From Opitutales bacterium (lineage in GTDB: Bacteria; Verrucomicrobiota; Verrucomicrobiia; Opitutales; JABSRG01), in assembly GCA_013215165.1 (NCBI GenBank), contig JABSRG010000012.1:1-64000 (forward strand): a stretch of DNA of 64,000 nucleotides. The letters run 5' to 3'. Numbering within the stretch: position 1 is the first letter of the stretch; every line of letters begins with the position of its first letter. Shown here piece after piece: positions 53,800-61,097 of this stretch. The translations under genes were made by a program, and so were the position numbers. The notes below the pieces were generated by a model. The model had not been told where the DNA came from. It saw only the letters and a list, made by a program, of their open reading frames with translations, and ran no database searches.

Positions 53800-53831
53800 G
53801 TTTTTTCATCGCGCAGGAGGTGTAACAGATC

Positions 53832-54554
53832 ATGAAATATATCACTCTACTTTCTGTAGTGATAATCTGGCACATTGCCTCTATTTTTGAGTTCTACGAT
53901 ACTACCTTTTTTCCAGCTCCTAGCAGTGTATTACACCAATTCTTAGAAGATTTAAAAACAGGTCTTTTCGTGGAAGATCTAATAGCAAGTCTCAAACGAG
54001 TAAGTGTCGGTTTTATAGCTGCAGTTGCTATAGGATTACCTTTGGGTTTGCTTACTTTTTTCTCCAAGATTGCAAACAATACCGTAGGCGTCCTTATATC
54101 GATCACTCGGCCTATACCTCCGATTGCTTATGTTCCTTTTGTTGTCTATTTTATGGGACTCGGTGAGAGTTCAAAATATTTTTTAGTTTTCATAGGTGCT
54201 GTAGTTCCTATCTGGACAACGACCCACTATTCACTTTCTCAAACGAATAAGAAATATATTTGGTATGGAGAGACTATTGGGATGAATTTCTTGGAGAAAC
54301 TTAGATATGTTTATTTGCCAGCAAATAAGAATGCTCTTCTAAACGGTCTTCGGATTGCGCTGGGAATTTCTTTTTATTGTTTGATCGCGGCAGAAATAGC
54401 GGGTGCGACTCATGGAATCGCATATCGGATCGATGTATCGAACCAAGTTTACAATGTCGAAAGGATGATAATAGGTATCGTTTCATTGGGTTTCTGTAAT
54501 TATGTGGCCCAGCTTTTACTTTTCGACATTTCCTTTTTTAGGAGGGTATCATGA
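53832..54554 (+). CDS. ABC transporter permease (TauC/SsuC-type)
   Basis: 240 residues, about six membrane helices. AGGAGG at about 53815 precedes the start. The EAA-type loop is 'GETIGMNFLEKLRYVYLPANKNALLNGLRIALGISFYCLIAAE' (about 140-185). Helices 'VGFIAAVAIGLPLGLLTFF' and 'FLVFIGAVVPIWTTTHYSL' are typical of the sulfonate/nitrate/taurine permease group. The last four bases overlap the ATPase start (ATGA). Confidence 0.9.
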   Translation: MKYITLLSVVIIWHIASIFEFYDTTFFPAPSSVLHQFLEDLKTGLFVEDLIASLKRVSVGFIAAVAIGLPLGLLTFFSKIANNTVGVLISITRPIPPIAYVPFVVYFMGLGESSKYFLVFIGAVVPIWTTTHYSLSQTNKKYIWYGETIGMNFLEKLRYVYLPANKNALLNGLRIALGISFYCLIAAEIAGATHGIAYRIDVSNQVYNVERMIIGIVSLGFCNYVAQLLLFDISFFRRVS

Positions 54555-55309
54555 AAAAAGTTGCTGTTGAACTATCGAATGTTTCGATTAACTACGATGC
54601 TGCTAGAGATAATCCTGTTGTTGCGAATATTAATTTAAAAATAGAAGCGGGAAGCTTCTCCACAATTATTGGAAAATCTGGATCCGGGAAATCATCTATA
54701 TTACACGCAATCGCCGGTCTTGTGCCAGCGTCAACAGGTAGTATTCGCCACAAAAACATAAATGTCCTTGGCCCATCCACCTCAAGGTCGGTGATTTTCC
54801 AAGATCTTTCAATATTTCCATGGCTAAATGTTAGCGAAAACATTGCACTACCTCTTAAGCTTCAAAGGTTGTCATCTGATGAAATAGTAAACCATGTTAA
54901 TACGTGGCTGGATCGGTTTGGTCTTAGGGACGCAGAAAAGAGCTCAATAGATACTCTCTCCGGGGGAATGAAGCAAAGGGTTGCTCTAGCACGAGCATTT
55001 GTTTCGAATGGGGATATTCTACTCCTCGATGAACCGTTTAACGGTCTAGATCCGCTTCTAAAAGAAAAGCTTTATACTGATTTGCTCAGTGCGTGTGAGA
55101 ATAGTGGCAAAACTATTGTTCTCGTCACACATGATATCGAAGAGGCTATTTTTTTGTCGGATTGTGTCTATCTACTCGGGTTGAAATCTAAGCAGATTGA
55201 TAGCGTTTTCAAAGTAGAATTTCAGAGGCCGCGGAATTTAGGTATTCGCAAAAATAATGAATTTGTAAGGAGGCGATTCAAAATACACGACGAACTTATG
55301 TTGTCATAA
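54551..55309 (+). CDS. ABC transporter ATPase (TauB/SsuB-type)
   Basis: 252 residues. Walker A 'GKSGSGKSSI' (41-50), Q-loop 'IFQDLSIFPWLNV', signature 'TLSGGMKQRVALARAF', Walker B 'ILLLDEPFNGLDP' and the switch 'VTHDIEEAI' are all present. The closest group is the nitrate/sulfonate/taurine ABC ATPases. It completes the transporter with the binding protein and permease. Its stop marks the right edge of the AT-rich block; a normal GC level returns at about 55320. Confidence 0.92.
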   Translation: MKKVAVELSNVSINYDAARDNPVVANINLKIEAGSFSTIIGKSGSGKSSILHAIAGLVPASTGSIRHKNINVLGPSTSRSVIFQDLSIFPWLNVSENIALPLKLQRLSSDEIVNHVNTWLDRFGLRDAEKSSIDTLSGGMKQRVALARAFVSNGDILLLDEPFNGLDPLLKEKLYTDLLSACENSGKTIVLVTHDIEEAIFLSDCVYLLGLKSKQIDSVFKVEFQRPRNLGIRKNNEFVRRRFKIHDELMLS

Positions 55310-55328
55310 GCGTTGTGTCCTTGAGTGC

Positions 55329-55385
55329 GTAGCAAGATGTGTTTTTGTAAACAAAAACCGCTTCGCTACATCTTGTCGGAGGGGG
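55329..55385. other. candidate oriT with predicted nick near 55375
   Basis: GTTTTTGT-AA-ACAAAAAC (55341-55358) is a perfect palindrome. Outside it CAAGATGT (55333-55340) pairs with ACATCTTG (55368-55375). ACATCTTG|TC matches the MOBP nick consensus YATCYTG|Y, and the inverted repeat just 5' of it matches the RP4-type layout. It lies 150 bases upstream of mobC/mobA, where an oriT is expected. A G/C-rich direct word GGGGCGCTGCCCC follows at 55419-55431. Confidence 0.6.
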
Positions 55386-55533
55386 CTTTGCCCCGCTCCT
55401 GAACCTCCCCCTGAATGATGGGGCGCTGCCCCTTCAAACTAACCCCATTTCAGACCCAAGACAAAACGCGCCATTGAGCGCGTTTTTTTGTGTCTGTCGT
55501 TCACGCCCACCTGCCAAGCGTAAAGGATACTAG

Positions 55534-55866
55534 ATGGCTAGACCAAAGAAACATGCTGACCAGTAAAAATCTGCGACCGTGATCTTTCGGATTACTCAAA
55601 GCGAATACCTTCGCTTATCACACAAAGCGGCGGCGATGGGAGTAAGCGTTAATGCGCTGGCGCGGCAAATGGCTCTTGGCGGGTCAGAAACGGTTCAGGT
55701 TAGAACGCATAATCACGCCGACCCCGCGCTGATCCAGCAGCTTCACCATATCGGCGTGAACCTCAACCAGATCACCAAGCGGTTTCATATCACGGGCAAC
55801 ACCCCGAGGCATCTGGAAACGCTATGCAAACGCATCAATGCGCTGATGGATAAAGCGCAACTCTAG
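55534..55866 (+). pseudogene. mobC: mobC-like relaxosome gene with in-frame stop at codon 11
   Basis: From the ATG at 55534 the frame gives MARPKKHADQ, then TAA (55564-55566), and continues in the same frame with KSATVIFRITQSEYLRLSHK. 'MARPKKHAD...K' followed by 'FR[IV]T..E' is the usual MobC N-terminus. An internal GTG at 55579 could give a 95-residue protein lacking the first 15 residues, retaining 'YLRLSHKAAAMGVSVNALARQMALGG' (RHH-like) and 'LHHIGVNLNQITKRFHITGN'. So the gene is damaged or makes a shortened product. Confidence 0.8.
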
Positions 55867-55878
55867 GGAGAAATCAAA

Positions 55879-57189
55879 ATGGTTCCTGTAATCGCAGGCA
55901 TGGGAACGTCCTTTAAAGGGGCGTTCCTGTATTATTGTCATGACAAAGACGCGCTGACCGATGCGCGGGTTGCGTGGACAGAAACGCTGAATTTGATGGC
56001 GGATACCGCCGAAAAAGCATGGCGGTTTATGGCTTACACCGCCCAAAGTCATGATCGTCTAAAGCAGGCCGCTTGCGTTAAGAACACAGGCCGTAAATTA
56101 GAAAAACCTGTCTTCACCTATTCGCTAAGCTGGCACCCTGAGCAATCCCCGACCAGGCGTGAAATGATGCAAGCTGCCAAGGAGTCGCTCAAGCGCCTTG
56201 GCCTAGAAGAGCACCAGACCTTGATCGCTTGCCACCACGATGAGCCGCAGCCGCATATTCATATGATCGTTAACCGCGTGCATCCACTTACCGGGATCGC
56301 TGCAAAGCTCAGCCGATCTAAACGCAAGCTGTCAGATTTTGCGCGGCTCTTTCAGCGGCGTGAGGGCACAGATTATTGCCCTGCCCGTGAGGATAACCAC
56401 CGCAAGAGGCAGCGCGGCCAGCAGACCAAACATGGCGATCCGGTGATCGTGAAGGCATGGGAGGCCAGCCAAAACGGGCGTGATTTTATGACAGCGTTAC
56501 AGACTGAAGGCTACCAACTTGCACAGGGTAATAAACGGCTGGTTGTGGTGGATCGCTACGGCAAGGCGATCAATCCGGTGCGACATCTGCCGGACGTAAA
56601 GACCAAGCATTTCAATGCACGACTATCCGACCTTGATCTCACCGCCCTGCCTGATGCGGCCACTTTACAGGCACAACACAAACAGACGGAAAAACAAAAA
56701 CGTAACGCAGAGAAACAACAGCAAGAGGCTTTGGCAGAACAACACGCCATCCGCCTTGCTGATCTACAAAACCAGCATCTAGAAGAACGCGCCCAGCTTT
56801 ATACCAGCCACCATACCCGCATTGAGAAAGCCAAAACCGAGCTTGCTGATTACTATGGCTTGGCTGATCAAAAAGCGAATATCCGCAGCCTTAATACGAA
56901 GCTCAAAAAGGTTGGTTTCTTTGGGAAGCTTTTGGGGCGTCACAAGAAAATCTGTTCTGAACGCGATAACCTGATCTTAACCTTGCGCGATGCACAAACC
57001 CGCTACCACGAGGCAATCAGCACCCTAGAACACAAACGCGACCGTGATCTGAAAATCCTCACCAACCGCCAAAAACAAGCCGTAAAACGTCTAAAAAACC
57101 GCTTGCAGGAACAAGCTTTCCCGCAACAGAGCAAAGAACAACACAGGCATCGCTCATATCAGCAATCATCACGCGGCTTTCAATTATGA
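55879..57189 (+). CDS. mobA: MOBP-type relaxase/mobilization protein
   Basis: 436 residues. The relaxase domain (about 5-160) has Tyr18/Tyr19 in 'GAFLYYCHDKDA', and the metal-binding motif 'LIACHHDEPQPHIHMIVNRVHPLTG' (H119/H120, D121, H126, H128). Motif II is 'KPVFTYSLSWHPEQSPTRREM'. The C-terminal half is charged coiled coil ('AQHKQTEKQKRNAEKQQQEA'), probably for protein contacts. Such relaxases nick oriT and pilot the strand, requiring a helper conjugation system. It starts 12 bases after mobC. Confidence 0.93.
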   Translation: MVPVIAGMGTSFKGAFLYYCHDKDALTDARVAWTETLNLMADTAEKAWRFMAYTAQSHDRLKQAACVKNTGRKLEKPVFTYSLSWHPEQSPTRREMMQAAKESLKRLGLEEHQTLIACHHDEPQPHIHMIVNRVHPLTGIAAKLSRSKRKLSDFARLFQRREGTDYCPAREDNHRKRQRGQQTKHGDPVIVKAWEASQNGRDFMTALQTEGYQLAQGNKRLVVVDRYGKAINPVRHLPDVKTKHFNARLSDLDLTALPDAATLQAQHKQTEKQKRNAEKQQQEALAEQHAIRLADLQNQHLEERAQLYTSHHTRIEKAKTELADYYGLADQKANIRSLNTKLKKVGFFGKLLGRHKKICSERDNLILTLRDAQTRYHEAISTLEHKRDRDLKILTNRQKQAVKRLKNRLQEQAFPQQSKEQHRHRSYQQSSRGFQL

Positions 57190-57243
57190 CGGTTTTCAAA
57201 AAAACTGTCGGATAAACAGCGATTGAAAAACGCATCTATAAGC

Positions 57244-57480
57244 ATGAGTGAGCTTCTAAATTCCCCAGATCATAAACTTGTTGATGCAAACGGCCTCTTG
57301 AAAGCCTTATTTGAACCAGATTGCCGTCCATCTTTGCGGTGGGTGCGGCAGATGCAAGCGCAGCGTAAAATCCCCTATATCAAGATCGGGCATCTGGTGC
57401 GCTTTGATATTGAGGCTGTAAAACAGGCTTTGGCTGACCGCTGCACGGTCAGACCGCGTTCCGGTCGTCTGCGCATCTGA
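57244..57480 (+). CDS. excisionase-like HTH protein
   Basis: 78 residues from the ATG at 57244; a TTG at 57223 would add seven. 'LVDANGLLKALFEPDCRPSLRWVRQMQAQRKIPYIKIGHLVRFDIEAVKQAL' is a MerR/AlpA/excisionase-type winged helix. It is the last gene before attR, the mirror position of the integrase at attL, so it probably acts as recombination directionality factor. The arm-site motifs are directly downstream. Confidence 0.85.
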   Translation: MSELLNSPDHKLVDANGLLKALFEPDCRPSLRWVRQMQAQRKIPYIKIGHLVRFDIEAVKQALADRCTVRPRSGRLRI

Positions 57481-57498
57481 TGGCATTTGACCGCAGAG

Positions 57499-57519
57499 CG
57501 GTTGCCAAACGGTTGCCAA
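57499..57519. promoter_or_regulatory. direct pair of CGGTTGCCAA motifs near attR
   Basis: Two direct copies at 57499-57508 and 57510-57519, spaced by 11 bases (one helical turn), 100 bases inside attR. The same 10-mer forms an inverted pair near attL (41029-41053). Suits cooperative binding by integrase or excisionase. Confidence 0.6.
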
Positions 57520-57570
57520 AAACGCCTCATTTGGCTGCATTTCGTGAAATTTGACTTCACGGCTCTGCAA

Positions 57571-57608
57571 AAACAAAAATCCCGCAAGTCACTGACTGTG
57601 CGGGATTT
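57571..57608 (-). terminator. terminator of tRNA-Met supplied by the element
   Basis: AAATCCCGCA pairs with TGCGGGATTT around a 12-base loop; on the minus strand a T-run (TTTTTGTTTTT) follows. It replaces the original terminator that was displaced to 40915-40946 by the insertion. Confidence 0.8.
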
Positions 57609-57621
57609 AAGGCTTTAAAAT

Positions 57622-57700
<79 letters not shown>

Positions 57701-57794
57701 GGGGAAAGAGTTCAAGATGATGATGAGATCTACGGATGTAAAGAAGTTATTTGGATTTTCGATGCGGTCCACGCTCAATGGTCCGATCAGAGCT

Positions 57795-58547
57795 CTATTT
57801 CCAGAGTCGTTGGGCGGCGGACTCAGGGATCCAGCCTTGGGTGCCATCGGGAGTTAGGATGTAGACGTGATCGTTATGGCTGTGAGCCGTCGATACTTTC
57901 TCTCCCGGCGCAAGGGGTCGCAGCGTTGGGCTCTGTTCGGTGGGGGCCAGTTTTAGGATGATGTCATCTTCGGTGATGATGGCCTCGTGATACCAGTCGT
58001 ATGTTTTCCAAAAGGCCCCGCTGAGCAAAACGATCGCAACGAGACTGAGGTGCTGAGCAAGGCGTAGTTCACTATCGTGATTTGGAAATACTTTAAAAAA
58101 GGCCCTCGATATCCAAAGACCCAACCAGGCCCAAAAAAACAAAATAATGAGTATTAACCAAGCGTTTGGAGTGAGGCTTCGCAATGTGTCACTTAGCCAA
58201 TCAGGATCGATGGTCGGCAGACTTTCCAGAGAGGTAATTTCACTCAGTAGGTTGAGGGTTTTCTCTGCCCGGGGTTTCAATAAAAGAGCTCGCTCAGCGT
58301 TGAACCGTGCAGGCCCCGGCTCGTTATTATTCCAATAGGCGACAGCGAGGTTTTGATGAATGGCATAGTTGGTTACGCCTGCATCAACCATTGTTTCGAA
58401 GGTTTCTATGGCCGTGGGCCATTCACCGTTTTCAAGGCTGGCAATGGCGGCTTTGAAGTCGGTTTGACTCACAGCAGATTGACCGTTCAACAGCGCTGTG
58501 CCTGGCAACAGGCTGAGAAATATCGCGATTGCGGTGAGAAGCTTCAT
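57795..58547 (-). CDS. batE: BatE-like TPR protein with SH3 domain
   Basis: 250 residues from the Met at 58547 (MKLLTAIAIFLSLLPGTALL, a signal peptide); the reading frame could extend upstream but overlaps batD. TPR-like repeats at about 28-95 ('AVAYWNNNEPGPARFNAERALLL'), two membrane helices (about 125-147 and 163-180) and a C-terminal bacterial SH3 domain ('APTEQSPTLRPLAPGEKVSTAHSHNDHVYILTPDGTQGWIPESA'). Last gene of the bat operon, about 100 bases from tRNA-Met. Confidence 0.85.
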   Translation of the reverse strand: MKLLTAIAIFLSLLPGTALLNGQSAVSQTDFKAAIASLENGEWPTAIETFETMVDAGVTNYAIHQNLAVAYWNNNEPGPARFNAERALLLKPRAEKTLNLLSEITSLESLPTIDPDWLSDTLRSLTPNAWLILIILFFWAWLGLWISRAFFKVFPNHDSELRLAQHLSLVAIVLLSGAFWKTYDWYHEAIITEDDIILKLAPTEQSPTLRPLAPGEKVSTAHSHNDHVYILTPDGTQGWIPESAAQRLWK

Positions 58548-60430
58548 TTCTGGCCCTCCCCATATTGAATCCAAGCGCGCACGAGTTTTTCTGTCCGGGC
58601 TGTCCAATCACTAAAGATGATATCTTCTTCAGTCTGGTTGGTTTCGTAGAGATAGTGTTCGATGTCCGCAAAAAAGCTACGCGTGTCCTGACTGACCTCA
58701 TCTGGGAGGGACGTGACTCTTTCGACCTCTGTGTCGATCTCTTCTGCGGTCCAGGCGAGCGTCGAAGCCCCTAAGCTGAGGCCCATTGCGTGGCGTACCT
58801 GCGCCGATACTGCCTGAAGGAACGGAGCCGACTGCTGATCAACCATATTTTTTTCCGCTGCGCTTTGTTGATTTTCGATGGCTGCGCGCACGGCGAAGAG
58901 GCGTTTACGAAATTCGTCGCCCTCGAGCTTGCGGCGTATGGCCAGCGCAATACACCCACCACTCACGAGTGCCAGAAGTAGAGCATTACCCCATCGCACT
59001 GTGGCTACACTTGCCAGGGGAGTGGGGACACTGCTTAGGGTGCCCAGCTGCGTGACAAAAAGACTGGTATCATCATCGCTTTGTTCGGAAGTCGTGACGA
59101 ACTCATCGAAGTAAGCATCCAAATCTTCGGCATTGGGATTTGGCGCGACGCTTACTGGAATCGGTTCGGTTTTGATCGTCCGATACGTCTCCAATGCAGT
59201 GTCGAAAAATGTGAAGGCGATCTGGGGGATTTGCGTAATTTCGTCAGAGACCGGAATGAGGGAATAGATGAATCGCTTGCGACCGCTATAGCCCAAGCCA
59301 TCACCACCTTGAAAACTGGATTCTGGATTGAGCGCCCGCCAGTCCTCTCCGAGTTCCAGTTCGAGAGCCTGGATGCGGTCGAAATTTCCGTGGCCAATAA
59401 TGTCTATACCGAGACGAATGGGTTCGCCCAGCATCGCATCATTTGTCGTGGGACGTGCTTTGATTCCGAACTCGCCGATCGCTCCCGTGAATGAGCGGGG
59501 TCGGCCTTTCAATGGCAGCGGTTTTACGGGTATCTCACGCAGGTCTGTTACGATGCGTCTTTCTGAGACGTTGCGGTTAAACATCGCCGGTAATCCTAGA
59601 CTGCCCAATAGGCTCTGGGTGGAAGATCGACCTCTGTCTGGCTCGGCGATCTGCATGTCGGCTTGATATTGTATGGTCTGGAGACCGCCCTTCACAGGAG
59701 TCAGCGTGACTGGGATGGATAGCGTATTGTAAGTCGTGCCATCGCGCTGAGCGCGGCCACGGATAAACTGTTGAGCGCGTGCTGACTCGGCGAAGGCCGT
59801 GCCGATCTTATCTACGCGTACGGGCTGAGAGGCGGAAATTTCCTCGGTGACCCAAATTTGGACGGTCGCCTTTACTGTTTCGCCGACATACACTTTTTCC
59901 TGTGGCATAACGAGTTCGACGAAGAGGGGACTGCCGCCTGTCCCGGGTGCGGCTTCTTTGATGACTTCCAAGCTAGTGCCTGTCGTGCGAAACACCTCGG
60001 AGCCGACCTGCACCTCGAACGAAGGCAGGCTATAGATACCCGGCGTGTTGGCGCGCACGACGTAGGAGTGTATCTCGGATTGGGTGACGCGACTATTGCC
60101 GGCGATATTAATTTGCCTCGTTTGCGTGCTCGGCGTGCGGCGCTGCATCTCGAGTCCTGGTATGTTGGGAAGAACAAAATCACCCCGAATATTACCTCGG
60201 ACTGTGAAACCGCCTGAACTTTGTTGTTCGCTGGAAATGGTTATCTTCAAGAGCGAAGGCTGACCGACAACGATGATGTTCGGTTCAAAGGACACGGTCA
60301 CATTGGTCCGCGCGTTTTGAGCCTGGATGGTGGAATAAAACATCGGCGCGAGTATGAGCCCGAGAAACGACAGGGGATGCCGCCTCAGGATACTTAGTTG
60401 AAGAAAGACTGACTCAATAATCCCGTGCAT
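58544..60430 (-). CDS. batD: BatD-like protein (oxygen tolerance family)
   Basis: 628 residues. N-terminal membrane/signal segment (HPLSFLGLILAPMFYSTIQA), then Ig-like beta domains of the BatD family ('VTVSFEPNIIVVGQPSLLKITISS', 'LFVELVMPQEKVYVGETVKATVQIWV', 'GAIGEFGIKARPTTNDAMLGEPIRLGIDIIGHGNFDRIQ'), and a membrane helix near 500 ('NALLLALVSGGCIALAIRR') followed by a cytoplasmic helical part. Overlaps batC by 17 bases and batE by 4. Confidence 0.9.
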   Translation of the reverse strand: MHGIIESVFLQLSILRRHPLSFLGLILAPMFYSTIQAQNARTNVTVSFEPNIIVVGQPSLLKITISSEQQSSGGFTVRGNIRGDFVLPNIPGLEMQRRTPSTQTRQINIAGNSRVTQSEIHSYVVRANTPGIYSLPSFEVQVGSEVFRTTGTSLEVIKEAAPGTGGSPLFVELVMPQEKVYVGETVKATVQIWVTEEISASQPVRVDKIGTAFAESARAQQFIRGRAQRDGTTYNTLSIPVTLTPVKGGLQTIQYQADMQIAEPDRGRSSTQSLLGSLGLPAMFNRNVSERRIVTDLREIPVKPLPLKGRPRSFTGAIGEFGIKARPTTNDAMLGEPIRLGIDIIGHGNFDRIQALELELGEDWRALNPESSFQGGDGLGYSGRKRFIYSLIPVSDEITQIPQIAFTFFDTALETYRTIKTEPIPVSVAPNPNAEDLDAYFDEFVTTSEQSDDDTSLFVTQLGTLSSVPTPLASVATVRWGNALLLALVSGGCIALAIRRKLEGDEFRKRLFAVRAAIENQQSAAEKNMVDQQSAPFLQAVSAQVRHAMGLSLGASTLAWTAEEIDTEVERVTSLPDEVSQDTRSFFADIEHYLYETNQTEEDIIFSDWTARTEKLVRAWIQYGEGQK

Positions 60431-61097
60431 CGCGGTCTTCTGGGCGTGTGGTGATGATAAAAGGCAATTGCCGCTCCTGTTCTTTCAGCGTGTTGAGTAG
60501 GCGGTCGGCGTCCTCGGCGGTCATCTGAATGGCCCGCATATTCTCAGAGTCTAACTCGACGTTTTGTAGAGCTTCGCTCGCGTCCGCTAGTTCGTCGTCT
60601 TCGGGCTGCTGCCCCTCCATCTCCTCGCCGGGTTCTTGTGGGTCGATCTCTTGATCGGCATATTCTTCAGCTGACTTTTCACTCTGGTTCTCGGCATTGG
60701 GCTCCTGGGGTTCTTGGCCTTGCTGTTGTTCCTCGTTGTTGGCCTGTGAGTCTTGGGAGTCCTGGTTGTTTTGCTCGTTGTTTTGACTGTCTTGCTGCTG
60801 TTGCTGTTCGCCCTGCTCTCCTTGGCTATCCTGATTTTGTTGGTCTTGTTGGCTCTGTTGTTGTTGCTGCTGCTGTTGTTCGGTCTGACGAATCAGCTCT
60901 GCTAGCTTTTGAAGCTCTTCGTTTCCTGGATAGCGATCTAAGCCCTCAAACACCGCTTGTTTGGCGAGTTCGAGTTCGTCATCATAGAAAGCTCGTGCTC
61001 CGGCGTCAAAGTAAGCCAAGGGTGAAAGTTGTGCGATTGCCGCAACGGGTAACAAAGTTATGAGTAATAATTTAAAAATGTGGCGCAGGGTCTTCAT
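60414..61097 (-). CDS. batC: BatC-like protein with Gln/Asn/Glu-rich low-complexity region
   Basis: 227 residues. Signal peptide (MKTLRHIFKLLLITLLPVAAIA), one TPR-like pair (about 25-65), then about 100 residues dominated by Gln, Asn, Glu and Asp (eight Gln in a row at about 74-81), then a short conserved tail 'LLNTLKEQERQLPFIITTRPEDRDARDY'. BatC proteins in related genomes also have TPR plus a charged tail. Overlaps batB by 4 bases and batD by 17. Confidence 0.85.
   Translation of the reverse strand: MKTLRHIFKLLLITLLPVAAIAQLSPLAYFDAGARAFYDDELELAKQAVFEGLDRYPGNEELQKLAELIRQTEQQQQQQQQSQQDQQNQDSQGEQGEQQQQQDSQNNEQNNQDSQDSQANNEEQQQGQEPQEPNAENQSEKSAEEYADQEIDPQEPGEEMEGQQPEDDELADASEALQNVELDSENMRAIQMTAEDADRLLNTLKEQERQLPFIITTRPEDRDARDY

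Noticed and set aside
55310-55530. Coding sequence between the ABC ATPase and mobC
   Set aside because: No frame of credible length; the region is explained by oriT-like and GC-rich hairpin structure.
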